From contig CAVUAU010000015.1 in the NCBI GenBank assembly GCA_963739625.1, forward strand, positions 1-64,000: a stretch of DNA of 64,000 nt. Reading direction: 5' to 3'. Below the pieces are notes generated by a model that had not been told where the DNA came from, ran no database searches, and saw only the letters and a program-made list of their open reading frames with translations. A program made the position numbers and the translations under genes. This stretch comes from Salinimicrobium sp963739625. GTDB taxonomy: Bacteria; Bacteroidota; Bacteroidia; Flavobacteriales; Flavobacteriaceae. This document shows, piece by piece, positions 53,792-62,963 of this stretch. The first letter of the stretch is position 1; each line of letters opens with the position of its first letter.

Positions 53792-55288
53792 ATGTCATTA
53801 AAATCTTTTTCAGCAAAAATATTTGCAGCCTATATTCAGAAGAGAATAAACACCTGGGCCTCAAATCCCGTGGAGACTCAAAAAAGGGTTTTTGAGGAGT
53901 TAATAAAAAAGGCTCAAAACACCCAATTTGGGAAGGATCACGGTTTTGCGAGTATAAAAACTCCTCAGGAATTTGCCAAACAGGTTCCGGTAAGGGACTA
54001 CGAAGAGCTAAAACCGTATATCAACAAGGTGGTGGAAGGGCAAAGTGATATTTTGTGGCCGGGAAAACCAATTTACTTTGCGAAAACCTCGGGTACGACA
54101 AGTGGGGCCAAATATATTCCGCTTACAAGGGAATCTATGCCCACGCATATTGATGCCGCCAGAAATGCCATTTTGTGCTACATAGCCGATACCGGCAAAG
54201 CAGATTTCGTGGACGGAAAAATGATCTTTTTACAGGGCAGTCCCGAGCTGCAGGAAAAGAACGGGATCAAGGTTGGAAGACTTTCGGGAATTGCAGCACA
54301 CTACGTGCCTTCTTATTTGCAGCGTAACCGCATGCCCAGCTGGCAAACTAATTGCATCGAAGATTGGGAAGTGAAGGTTGAAGGAGTGGTAGATGAGACT
54401 GTGAAGGAAGATATGAGCGTCATAAGCGGGATTCCTTCATGGGTGCAGATGTATTTTGAGAGACTGCAGGCCAGAACAGGAAAGAAAATTGGAGATATTT
54501 TCCCGAATTTCAACCTGTTTATCTACGGCGGAGTAAATTTTGAACCTTACCGCTCAAAATTTGAAAGTTTAATCGGCCGGAAGGTTGACAGTATTGAGCT
54601 TTTTCCTGCTTCTGAAGGATTTTTTGCCTTTCAGGATAAGCAGAATGTAAAAGGAATGCTGTTGCAACTCAACTCGGGCATATTTTACGAATTCATTAAA
54701 GCTGAGGAATTCTTTTCTGAAGACCCCAAAAGGTTAACCATTGGGGAAGTAGAGCTCGACACTAACTATGTGATGATCATCTCGAATTCCGCGGGATTGT
54801 GGGCCTATAATCTGGGAGATACAGTTCAATTCACTTCTCTAAAGCCTTACAGGCTGATCGTCTCAGGAAGGATTAAGCATTTTATCTCGGCTTTTGGAGA
54901 GCACGTGATCGCAAAGGAAGTAGAGCAGGCCATGCAGGAAGCCACTGCCGGGACAGATGTTCAGATTTCAGAATTTACCGTGGCACCTCAAATCACTCCT
55001 GAAGGAGATCAATTACCTTACCATGAGTGGTTCATAGAGTTTCAAAAAGAACCCGAAGATCTTCAGGAATTTTCGGCGGCTCTTGACCGGTCGATGCAGG
55101 AACAAAATTCTTACTATTTTGATCTTATTGAGGGAAAGATCCTTCAGCCATTAAAGATAACTAAAGTGCCGGCCAACGGTTTCCAGGAGTATATGAAGTC
55201 TATTGGGAAACTGGGCGGCCAAAATAAACTACCAAGGCTTTCGAATGATCGCAAGATCGCAGGAGCTTTGGAAAAACAAAAATTATAA
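53792..55288 (+). CDS. GH3-auxin-responsive-promoter family acyl-adenylating enzyme
   Basis: 498 residues. ATP/AMP-binding motifs: 'YFAKTSGTTSGAKYIPLTRE' (motif 1), 'IYGGVNFEPYRSKFE' , 'ELFPASEGFFAFQD' (motif 2), and 'TSLKPYRLIVSGRIKHFISA' with 'FGEHVIAKEVEQAM' (motif 3). Plant GH3 enzymes join amino acids to jasmonate or auxin; bacterial homologues are thought to form acyl-amino-acid or amide bonds, with substrate unknown. Cytoplasmic. Close operon context (2-base gap to M23 before, 1-base gap to the phosphorylase-like gene after) ties it to cell-envelope metabolism here. Confidence 0.9.
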   Translation: MSLKSFSAKIFAAYIQKRINTWASNPVETQKRVFEELIKKAQNTQFGKDHGFASIKTPQEFAKQVPVRDYEELKPYINKVVEGQSDILWPGKPIYFAKTSGTTSGAKYIPLTRESMPTHIDAARNAILCYIADTGKADFVDGKMIFLQGSPELQEKNGIKVGRLSGIAAHYVPSYLQRNRMPSWQTNCIEDWEVKVEGVVDETVKEDMSVISGIPSWVQMYFERLQARTGKKIGDIFPNFNLFIYGGVNFEPYRSKFESLIGRKVDSIELFPASEGFFAFQDKQNVKGMLLQLNSGIFYEFIKAEEFFSEDPKRLTIGEVELDTNYVMIISNSAGLWAYNLGDTVQFTSLKPYRLIVSGRIKHFISAFGEHVIAKEVEQAMQEATAGTDVQISEFTVAPQITPEGDQLPYHEWFIEFQKEPEDLQEFSAALDRSMQEQNSYYFDLIEGKILQPLKITKVPANGFQEYMKSIGKLGGQNKLPRLSNDRKIAGALEKQKL

Positions 55289-55289
55289 C

Positions 55290-57047
55290 ATGAGTAATTT
55301 AAAATTACAGGGGCGCACCCGGGCACAGGAAAGTTCCAGTGCCATTGAAAGAATGTATATCACCATGCGCCACCTTTTCAACCGCGGCTTTTACAAACCC
55401 ATGGGGGTTTCCGGGGAAACCCTAAGAGAGTCGCTGTTAATTCTTAGACCGGAAATTTATGGTTCTGTTGCAGAGGAAAAAGTAGAGCTCAACGGGCTGC
55501 TGTATGTAATCGACAGGCTTCCTATTGGTCTCGAGCAGTGCCGTTTTATCAATCTTACCAGCGATGAAGGCTACGGTAATTCCCATTTTAAACCAATCGT
55601 TCCACCGAAAAGGCGAAGAAACTGCTACAGGATAGATGAGGAACAAATGAATATCGAGATCACCCGCGGCAGGAGTGAGATCTATGATATTCTTACCCAC
55701 CTTACCTTTCTTTTCATCGAATCACACAAGATCATGAGACGGGTGATGATTGACGAGGAAGGGAGAAGTATCCCGGGATTGGGAAAAACTTGGAAAAAGC
55801 GGTACTTACAAAAGATGATTTGTCGCAGGCCGAGAGGGAAGTTGCCCTTACCCATACCGCCAATATTTTAGGCCGCACCTTCAGGGAAGTGACCTCAATA
55901 TATCCACTTTTCAGCATCCCGGAGAACAGGGACCGTTTTCTGCATATTGTCTACTGGCTTGGAAAGCTGGCTATTGATGAAATGCTCAACAACAATAAAA
56001 GAATAGTCACTTTTAGTCCCGTCTTACGCGAGCGGCTGGGACATCATATTCACGGTGAAATATGGGCGAACAAGATCAAGGAAGTACTTCTTGAAAAAGG
56101 GCTTTTAGAACGGCCTTTGCACATCATAAGTGCCAATATGCACAGCGTGATGAACACTTTGTACGCGCCCGAAGCTTTAAAGGTTGAACTTAAGAAGAAA
56201 AGTGTTTCGGGAATATATGAGGAATTGAGCAACAGCGCCAATGGCAAGTTGCGAATGAAAGTGATGAAGACCGCTGCCGAGGAAGGCATGACCTTTATTG
56301 AAGACAGTAGCGGTGCCAATATTGATGTGCAGATCTTTGATACTGCCCAAATGAACAATGTTGGCTCTAAATATCCGACTTAACGGTGAGATTGACGAAG
56401 CAGAAAAACCTGTGATCATGGTGATGGACTATGCTTTTGGAGAGCAGGCCTATGAAACTATGGACGAAATGTTGAAGCCATATCAAACAGATCAGGGGAA
56501 CATCCACATGAACGTGGCTTCTATTTCGATCATGGGAAAAGCAGGTATCCTTGTGGGTGGAAAAGGGGATATTATGATCCCCTCGGCTCACCTTTTTGAG
56601 GGGACAGCAGACAACTATCCCTTCAAAAATGAGCTTACCAGGGAAGATCTTGAAGGTCACGGAATTCCTGTATGTGACGGTTCAATGATCACAGTCCTGG
56701 GAACTTCCCTTCAGAATAAGGACATTCTTAGATTCTTCCACGAGTCTACCTGGAATGTGGTGGGGCTTGAGATGGAAGGAGCGCATTACCAAAAGGCCAT
56801 TCAGGCGGCTTCCCGCCTGCGCGGAAACATCAACGAAGATGTGAAGGTGAGATATGCCTATTATGCATCAGATAATCCATTAGAAACAGGAAGTACATTA
56901 GCTTCCGGAGGGTTAGGAACTACAGGCGTAAAGCCAACTTATCTCATTACCGAAAAGATCCTGGAGCAGATCTTTGCCAATGAGGATGCTTCCGAAGAAA
57001 AAGAAATCAAAACCACGAAAAATAGCAAAAGAGAAATAAATGAGTAA
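55290..57047 (+). CDS. DUF6909-like protein with nucleoside-phosphorylase-like C-terminus, frame interrupted
   Basis: Three overlapping frames make one protein of about 584 residues once three extra bases are removed (near 55782, 55792 and 56378). The N-terminal half (about 1-290) is helical with 'AIERMYITMRHLFNRGFYKP' and 'YDILTHLTFLFIESHKIMRR'. The C-terminal part carries 'SISIMGKAGILVGGKGDIMI', 'YPFKNELTREDLEGHGIPVC', 'NVVGLEMEGAHYQKAIQAA' and 'ASGGLGTTGVKPTYLITEKI'; the 'LEMEGA' block resembles the ribose-binding Met-Glu of PNP/UDP phosphorylases. Whether it is an active phosphorylase is unknown. The family number is from memory. One base follows the GH3-like stop and the end overlaps rfbB by 8 bases. 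Confidence 0.75.
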
Positions 57048-58068
57048 TGATAATAAAGTACGTTTTGTACTGCTAACAGGTGGAGCGGGATTTATTGGCT
57101 CAAATTATGTCAACCTTTTTACTGAAGAAGAAAATGTTCATATCGTCAATCTCGACAAATTGACCTATGCGGGTAACCTGGATAATATCGAGGTCGCAGA
57201 GGATGAAAACTACACTTTTGTGCAGGGAGATATAGGGGATAAGCAGCTTGTAAAAGATCTTTTTGAGAAATATAAATTTCAGGCGGTGATAAATTTTGCT
57301 GCGGAATCTCATGTGGATAATTCCATTTTAAATCCTGCAGCGTTTGTGGAAACCAATATTTCGGGCACGTTTAATCTGCTCCAGAACGCGTACAAGATGT
57401 GGATGGATAGTCCCTTCAGTCTCAAAAAAGAATTTTCTGACGCTACTTTTCTACATGTCTCTACAGATGAGGTTTATGGGACTTTAGGAGCGGAAGGATT
57501 ATTTACCGAAAAAACTCCTTATGCACCAAACAGTCCATATTCGGCATCAAAGGCTTCTTCAGATTTTCTTGTGAGGAGTTATTTTCACACCTACGGCCTT
57601 CCGGTCGTTACCACCAATTGTTCTAACAATTACGGGCCAAATCAGCATGATGAGAAGTTGATTCCCACTATTATTAGAACTGCCCTTAAAGAAGAACCAA
57701 TTCCAATTTATGGCGATGGTAAGAACGTGAGAGACTGGCTTTACGTGACAGATCATTGTAAAGGAATCAAACTGGCTTTAGAAAAAGGCCGTAAAGGAGA
57801 AACCTATAATATTGGCGGGCGCAATGAGCGGGAGAACATCTACATTGCCCAAAAGATATGTGAGATCTTGGACGGGAAGGCGCCAAGACAGAATGGAAAG
57901 TCTTATAAAGAACTTATTACCTTTGTCGTCGACAGGCCGGGGCATGACCAGAGATATGCTATTGATGCAACGAAGATAGAAGACGAACTGGGCTGGAAAG
58001 CAGATGAGAATTTTGAAACGGGAATTGTAAAGACCGTAGACTGGTATCTCCAAAAATATCAAAAATGA
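57040..58068 (+). CDS. rfbB: dTDP-glucose 4,6-dehydratase
   Basis: 342 residues, extended SDR. NAD-binding 'LLTGGAGFIGSNYVNLF', 'INFAAESHVDNSI', 'FLHVSTDEVYGTLG', the catalytic YxxxK in 'PYSASKASSDFLVRSY', 'TNCSNNYGPNQHDEKLIPTI' and 'RPGHDQRYAIDATKIEDELG' are all RfbB hallmarks. Second step of dTDP-L-rhamnose synthesis. Starts inside the end of the DUF6909-like gene, and its own stop overlaps the start of rfbA by 4 bases, so the rhamnose genes are translated in series. Confidence 0.97.
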   Translation: MSNDNKVRFVLLTGGAGFIGSNYVNLFTEEENVHIVNLDKLTYAGNLDNIEVAEDENYTFVQGDIGDKQLVKDLFEKYKFQAVINFAAESHVDNSILNPAAFVETNISGTFNLLQNAYKMWMDSPFSLKKEFSDATFLHVSTDEVYGTLGAEGLFTEKTPYAPNSPYSASKASSDFLVRSYFHTYGLPVVTTNCSNNYGPNQHDEKLIPTIIRTALKEEPIPIYGDGKNVRDWLYVTDHCKGIKLALEKGRKGETYNIGGRNERENIYIAQKICEILDGKAPRQNGKSYKELITFVVDRPGHDQRYAIDATKIEDELGWKADENFETGIVKTVDWYLQKYQK

Positions 58069-58922
58069 AAGGGATCATTCTTGCCGGAGGATCGGGCACA
58101 CGCCTGCACCCATTGACGCTTGCTGTGAGCAAGCAGTTGATGCCGGTCTATGACAAACCCATGATCTATTATCCGCTTTCGACCTTAATGATGGCGGGTA
58201 TAAGGGAGATCCTAATCATCTCAACCCCCAAAGATCTGCCTTTATTCAAGGAGCTTTTGGGAGATGGTAGCAAGTACGGATGCAGCTTTGAATTTGCAGT
58301 GCAGGAGGAACCCAAAGGCCTCGCACAGGCCTTCATTATTGGTGCCGACTTTATTGGAAAAGACAAAGTAGCACTCATCCTGGGAGACAATATTTTCTAC
58401 GGCTCTGGTCTTGACCTTTTGCTACAAAATAACAGCGATCCGGAAGGCGGTCTTATCTATGCCTACCATGTGCAGGACCCCCAGCGGTATGGTGTGGTAG
58501 ACTTCGATAAGACAGGAAAAGTACGCTCAATTGAGGAAAAGCCTGCCAATCCGAAGTCAAATTTCGCAGTTCCCGGGATTTACTTTTATGATAACGAAGT
58601 AGTGGAGATTGCGAAAACCATTAAACCCTCGCCAAGAGGGGAGTATGAGATCACAGACGTAAATAATGTTTATCTCGAAAGGCAAAAGCTACAGGTGAGT
58701 ATTTTGGATAAAGGAACAGCATGGCTTGATACCGGCACTTTTGATTCTCTTATGAAAGCCTCACAGTTTGTGCAGGTGATTGAAGAGCGACAGGGATTGA
58801 AAATTGGGGCTATAGAAGAGACGGCCTACAAGATGAACTTCATCAATAAAGAGCAGCTGCAAAAGCTGGCGCAACCTTTATTGAAAAGTGGTTATGGCGA
58901 ATATTTAATGCAACTAGATTAA
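58065..58922 (+). CDS. rfbA: Glucose-1-phosphate thymidylyltransferase
   Basis: 285 residues. Nucleotidyltransferase signature 'IILAGGSGTRLHPLTLAVSK' with 'QLMPVYDKPMIYYPLSTLMM', metal-binding 'ALILGDNIFYG', and 'VPGIYFYDNEVVEIAKTIKP', 'RGEYEITDVNNVYLERQKLQ', 'AWLDTGTFDSLMKASQFVQV'. First step: makes dTDP-glucose from glucose-1-P and dTTP. Stop and rfbC start share the TAATG overlap (58920-58924). Confidence 0.97.
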   Translation: MKGIILAGGSGTRLHPLTLAVSKQLMPVYDKPMIYYPLSTLMMAGIREILIISTPKDLPLFKELLGDGSKYGCSFEFAVQEEPKGLAQAFIIGADFIGKDKVALILGDNIFYGSGLDLLLQNNSDPEGGLIYAYHVQDPQRYGVVDFDKTGKVRSIEEKPANPKSNFAVPGIYFYDNEVVEIAKTIKPSPRGEYEITDVNNVYLERQKLQVSILDKGTAWLDTGTFDSLMKASQFVQVIEERQGLKIGAIEETAYKMNFINKEQLQKLAQPLLKSGYGEYLMQLD

Positions 58923-59470
58923 TGTTAGAACTGGAACACACTCCTTTAAAAGATTGTTTTATACTTAAACCGGCCGTGTTTAGGGACAAGCGCGGGACTT
59001 TTATAGAAAGTTTTAATCAGAGAAATTTTGAAGAGGTAACAGGCCTGCATCTTCAATTTGTACAGGACAACCAATCCACCTCTACCCGGGGTGTGCTGCG
59101 AGGCCTGCATTTCCAAACAGGTCCTTTTGCCCAGGCCAAGTTGGTACGTTGTCCCATGGGTGAGGTGCTCGACGTGGTGGTTGACCTTAGGCCCGGTTCT
59201 CCAACTTTCAAACAGTCTTTCAAAGTGGTGTTGAGTGATGAAAACCATCTCCAGCTTTTTATTCCTGCAGGTTTTGCACATGGGTTTATAACACTTTCAG
59301 AAAAGTCTCTTTTCGCCTATAAATGTGACCAGTATTTTAATAAAGAGGCAGATGCAGGCGTCATCTGGAATGATCCTACATTAAACATCGACTGGAATTT
59401 TCCCAAAGATGAACTCATCCTTTCTGAAAAAGACGCAAATCTTCCCACTTTTGAACAATTAGGACTATGA
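58922..59470 (+). CDS. rfbC: dTDP-4-dehydrorhamnose 3,5-epimerase
   Basis: 182 residues, cupin fold: 'FRDKRGTFIESFNQRNFEEV', 'FVQDNQSTSTRGVLRGLHFQ' with the catalytic His in 'RGLHFQ', 'VRCPMGEVLDVVVDLRPGSP' and 'IPAGFAHGFITLSEKSLFAY'. Third step of dTDP-L-rhamnose synthesis. Full length; overlaps rfbD by 4 bases. Confidence 0.97.
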   Translation: MLELEHTPLKDCFILKPAVFRDKRGTFIESFNQRNFEEVTGLHLQFVQDNQSTSTRGVLRGLHFQTGPFAQAKLVRCPMGEVLDVVVDLRPGSPTFKQSFKVVLSDENHLQLFIPAGFAHGFITLSEKSLFAYKCDQYFNKEADAGVIWNDPTLNIDWNFPKDELILSEKDANLPTFEQLGL

Positions 59471-60304
59471 AAAATGTGCTGGTAACGGGTGCTTCAGGGC
59501 AGCTGGGGCAATGTATAAAAAGACTTTCTGTGAGATATCAGGAATTCAACTTCACATTTACCACTTCCGAAGAACTTGACATTAGTCTTTTTGGGGTGTT
59601 AGGTCCATATTTTGCAAAGCATAAATTTGATTACTGTATCAATTGTGCAGCATATACCAATGTTGAACAGGCAGAGAAGGAGCAGGAAAAAGCATTTTTG
59701 ATCAATGCCGAGGCAGTGAAAAATCTGGCTGAGGTTTGCGATGATAATAACTGCACCCTAATCCATTTTTCAACAGATTATGTCTTCGACGGAAAAGCAA
59801 CAAGACCATACCGGGAAGAGGATCAAACCGGCCCTATCAACGTCTATGGTGCCTCAAAGCTACTGGGCGAACAGTACATTCAGGAACACATGGACAAATA
59901 CTTCATTTTTCGCACTTCCTGGTTGTATTCAGATATTGGACATAATTTCTTCAACACCATTTGCCGCAAAGCAAAGGCGGGGGAGGAGCTGAATATCACC
60001 ACGACTCAAACGGGTACGCCAACAAACGCCTATGACCTGGGAGGATTTGTTCTGGAGTTATTGGCTTCAGAAAGCAAGACACTATGGGCTTTATCATTAC
60101 AGCAACCTGGGAGAAGCGACCTGGTATGACTTTGCCGCAGAGATTCTTAAGCATCTGGAGCAGCAGGTGCCGTTGAATGAAAATAACAGTTACCAAACGC
60201 TTGCCACCCGCCCCGAATACAGTGTGCTTAGCAAGGAGAAACTGCAAGAGAATTTTGATGTTCCTGTGCTTCCGTGGAAAGAAAGCCTGGCACAGCTCTT
60301 CTAA
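59467..60304 (+). CDS. rfbD: dTDP-4-dehydrorhamnose reductase, frame interrupted once
   Basis: About 278 residues after repair. SDR start 'NVLVTGASGQLGQCIKRLSV', 'CINCAAYTNVEQAEKEQEKA', 'IHFSTDYVFDGKATRPYREE', active-site 'NVYGASKLLGEQYI', 'FFNTICRKAKAG' and the C-terminal 'YDFAAEILKHLEQQV' region. One extra A near 60079 (GCAAGACACTATGGG; removal gives S-K-H-Y-G-L-Y-H-Y-S-N) splits it; 'LLASESK' joins 'HYGLYHYSNLGEATWYDFAA' when corrected. Final step producing dTDP-L-rhamnose. Ends in a 4-base overlap with the convergent SRPBCC gene. Probable sequencing error, since A-B-C-D is otherwise complete. Confidence 0.93.
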
Positions 60305-60966
60305 AAGGCCTTTTTCGAGGTGCCTTCAATGTACCACTTGAAGTTTTGCACGTCTTCTTCCAGTAGCTCTTTAAAAATAGGATTGATGAGTCTCGCAGCA
60401 CCTTCTCCAGGAATTCCTCCCGGGGCGTGATAAGAGATCACCACGTGCATCTCTGTGCCGTTGCCCGCATTTTTGAATTCGACCTTTCCGGCGTTATATA
60501 TTTCAGAACCGGGTAAAGATTGCCAGCCCAGCAGTTCATAGGGAACTTCTTTTACAATTTCACTCTTCCAGCGTACCTTTCCTATTCCGCCGGGAATCTT
60601 TGCTTCCCAAACAGATGTTTTCTCATCCAGTGCCTTCACATATCTAAGATGCTCCATAAACAACGGTAAATTTTCGACAGATCGCCAAAATTCGTAGACC
60701 TCTTCGCGCGGCTTGTTCACAAAGAGATTCAGCTGAATATTGACGTTGCGACTGTGGTTGTCGGGCTTTGTTTTGCCAATGGCCGTGTAAGCAGGACAAT
60801 TTCCTGTTGCACCCCTGTATAGCAGGAAGCCAGCCAAAGCTGCTTCCATAAAACTCTTTTCTTTTTTTCCAAGGGCATCGTATAGAAGGTAGGCCCCTGC
60901 CAGCAAGGAAAGACCGCGTTCTTCTCTGCTCACATTTACGTGAAGCTGTTGTAAGATTTTATTCAT
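60301..60966 (-). CDS. SRPBCC-domain protein with N-terminal DUF2892-like membrane segment
   Basis: 221 residues. The first 65 residues match the YgaP-type transmembrane module ('GAYLLYDALGKKEKSFMEAA', 'GFLLYRGATGNCPAYTAIG'), followed by a polyketide-cyclase/SRPBCC fold ('VNKPREEVYEFWRSVENLPL', 'FMEHLRYVKALDEKTSVWEA', 'YHAPGGIPGEGAARLINPIF', 'LLEEDVQNFKWYIE'). Probably binds a hydrophobic ligand at the membrane; no activity known. Converges on rfbD; single gene. Frequently a stress-related gene in Bacteroidota, which I offer only as background. Confidence 0.85.
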   Translation of the reverse strand: MNKILQQLHVNVSREERGLSLLAGAYLLYDALGKKEKSFMEAALAGFLLYRGATGNCPAYTAIGKTKPDNHSRNVNIQLNLFVNKPREEVYEFWRSVENLPLFMEHLRYVKALDEKTSVWEAKIPGGIGKVRWKSEIVKEVPYELLGWQSLPGSEIYNAGKVEFKNAGNGTEMHVVISYHAPGGIPGEGAARLINPIFKELLEEDVQNFKWYIEGTSKKAF

Positions 60967-61142
60967 TCGTTTTGCACTTTTTTGTTCTCCACTTAAATTA
61001 CTTAATATCAGTTGAAAAAGAGAATTTGAGATAAAATCATGAGGTTAAATTATTCTTAAAAGCGCCTTACAGGGTCTTCACAGCGCCTGCTGAAGTTGCA
61101 GAGCCGTAAAAATTCCTTAATTTCAGCTTACAAAACCAACCA

Positions 61143-62132
61143 ATGAAGAAAAGAATACTTATCACCGGGGCTGCCGGTTTCCTGGGCTCCCATCTTTGTG
61201 ACAAATTTATTAAAGAAGATTACCACGTCATTGGGATGGATAATCTCATTACCGGTGATCGTCGCAACATAGAGCATCTTTTTAAGCTGGAAAATTTTGA
61301 ATTTTATCACCACGACGTCTCCACTTTTGTTCACGTTGCAGGTCGACTGGATTATATCCTGCATTTCGCTTCTCCCGCAAGTCCCATTGATTACCTTAAG
61401 ATCCCTATCCAGACGTTGAAGGTTGGTTCCCTGGGGACTCATAACCTCTTAGGACTGGCAAAAGAAAAGGATGCGCGAATCCTTATCGCCTCTACTTCGG
61501 AAGTATATGGAGATCCTTTGGTGCACCCTCAAACCGAAGATTACTACGGAAATGTGAACACGATAGGTCCTCGCGGAGTTTATGACGAAGCAAAGCGTTT
61601 TCAGGAATCTATCACCATGGCTTACCATCGCTATCACGGTTTGGAAACCAGGATCGTAAGAATTTTTAATACCTATGGCCCAAGGATGCGCCTGAATGAC
61701 GGAAGAGTTATTCCGGCCTTCATTGGTCAGGCGCTGCGAGGGGAGGATCTTACCGTTTTCGGGGATGGTTCACAAACGCGTTCCTTCTGTTATGTTGATG
61801 ACCAGGTGGAAGGGATTTACAGGTTACTGCTTAGCGACTATGTCTATCCTGTGAATATTGGAAATCCTCACGAGATCACGATAAAAGATTTTGCCGAAGA
61901 GATCATAAAACTTACCGGAACAAACCAAAAGATCATCTTCAAACCGCTTCCGCAGGACGATCCCATGCAACGACAACCAGACATATCGAGGGCAAAAGAA
62001 CTCCTGGGTTGGGAACCGAAAGTTTCCCGCAGCGAAGGAATGCAGCGCACTTATGAGTATTTCAAGAGCCTAAGTGAGGAGGAACTCAATCGAAGTGAAC
62101 ACAAGGATTTTTCCAAACACATTAGAAAATAG
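61143..62132 (+). CDS. UDP-glucuronate decarboxylase-like SDR (UDP-xylose synthase type)
   Basis: 329 residues, extended SDR. 'ILITGAAGFLGSHLCDKFIK', 'YILHFASPASPIDYLKIPIQ' (the FASPASP block is diagnostic for UXS), 'ASTSEVYGDPLVHPQTEDYY', 'GPRGVYDEAKRFQESITMAY' (catalytic YxxxK), 'RIFNTYGPRMRLNDGRVIPA' and 'QRQPDISRAKELLGWEPKV'. Makes UDP-xylose from UDP-glucuronate; the glucuronate dehydrogenase is outside the window. With GT2 and CapK-like genes next to it, it likely belongs to a surface-polysaccharide region. Confidence 0.92.
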   Translation: MKKRILITGAAGFLGSHLCDKFIKEDYHVIGMDNLITGDRRNIEHLFKLENFEFYHHDVSTFVHVAGRLDYILHFASPASPIDYLKIPIQTLKVGSLGTHNLLGLAKEKDARILIASTSEVYGDPLVHPQTEDYYGNVNTIGPRGVYDEAKRFQESITMAYHRYHGLETRIVRIFNTYGPRMRLNDGRVIPAFIGQALRGEDLTVFGDGSQTRSFCYVDDQVEGIYRLLLSDYVYPVNIGNPHEITIKDFAEEIIKLTGTNQKIIFKPLPQDDPMQRQPDISRAKELLGWEPKVSRSEGMQRTYEYFKSLSEEELNRSEHKDFSKHIRK

Positions 62133-62189
62133 CTTTTTTGGCAGAAGTATAAAAATTGTTATAATGGCCACTCCTAAAAAAGGCCTTTG

Positions 62190-62963
62190 ATGAATAATCC
62201 TCTGGTATCTGTGATCATGCCGGCTTATAATGCCGAAGCTTTTATTGCTGAAAGCATTGCCTCTGTGCAGCAGCAAACCTATGAAAACTGGGAGCTGCTA
62301 ATCATTGATGATGCATCAAAAGATCGAACTTTAGAGGTAATAGAAAAATTCAGGAATAAAGATAAACGAGTGCAGCTGCACCGTTTGCCCACCAATCAGG
62401 GAGCGGGATTTGCCCGTAACATTGGTATAAAAGCCTCAAAAGGGGATTTTATCTCTTTTCTTGATGCAGATGACCTTTGGCAACCCGAAAAGCTGCAAAA
62501 ACAGCTTGATTTTATGCGGGAGCAGCAGGTACATGTTTGTTATTCCAGCTATGCACTTATTGATGAAGCCGGCCAGCCGCTCAATAGGACGGTTAAGGCT
62601 CTTAAGAAATTACCGTTTAAAAAGCTGTTGCGCGCCAATTATGTTGGCAATCTTACCGGAATTTACAACGCCGGGGAACTTGGCAAGATCTATTGTCCGC
62701 TCATTAGGAAGAGGCAGGATTGGGGGCTATGGCTGCTGGCGGTTCGCGACGCGAATGGTGCAAAAGGAATCCAGGAATCACTTGCGAAATACAGGGTTCG
62801 GGAAAACTCCATTTCACGGAACAAGTGGGAAATGCTAGGCTACAACTACAAAGTCTATAGAAAAGTGCTGGAATTCTCTGCTCTAAAAAGCTGTTTTTGG
62901 ATGCTCTTGTTTCTCTGGGAGCAGTTCTTCGTGAAAAGCCGGCAAACCACTGCCTCAGAATAG
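62190..62963 (+). CDS. Family 2 glycosyltransferase
   Basis: 257 residues from ATG 62190 (the TTG before it is ignored). GT-A features: 'VSVIMPAYNAEAFIAESIAS', 'WELLIIDDASKDRTLEVIEK', 'NQGAGFARNIGIKASKGDFI', the DxD-type metal site 'SFLDADDLWQPEKLQKQL' and 'KRQDWGLWLLAVRDANGAKG'. A C-terminal hydrophobic patch ('SCFWMLLFLWEQFF') may associate with the membrane. Sugar donor and acceptor unknown. Overlaps the convergent CapK-like gene by 9 bases. Confidence 0.92.
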   Translation: MNNPLVSVIMPAYNAEAFIAESIASVQQQTYENWELLIIDDASKDRTLEVIEKFRNKDKRVQLHRLPTNQGAGFARNIGIKASKGDFISFLDADDLWQPEKLQKQLDFMREQQVHVCYSSYALIDEAGQPLNRTVKALKKLPFKKLLRANYVGNLTGIYNAGELGKIYCPLIRKRQDWGLWLLAVRDANGAKGIQESLAKYRVRENSISRNKWEMLGYNYKVYRKVLEFSALKSCFWMLLFLWEQFFVKSRQTTASE

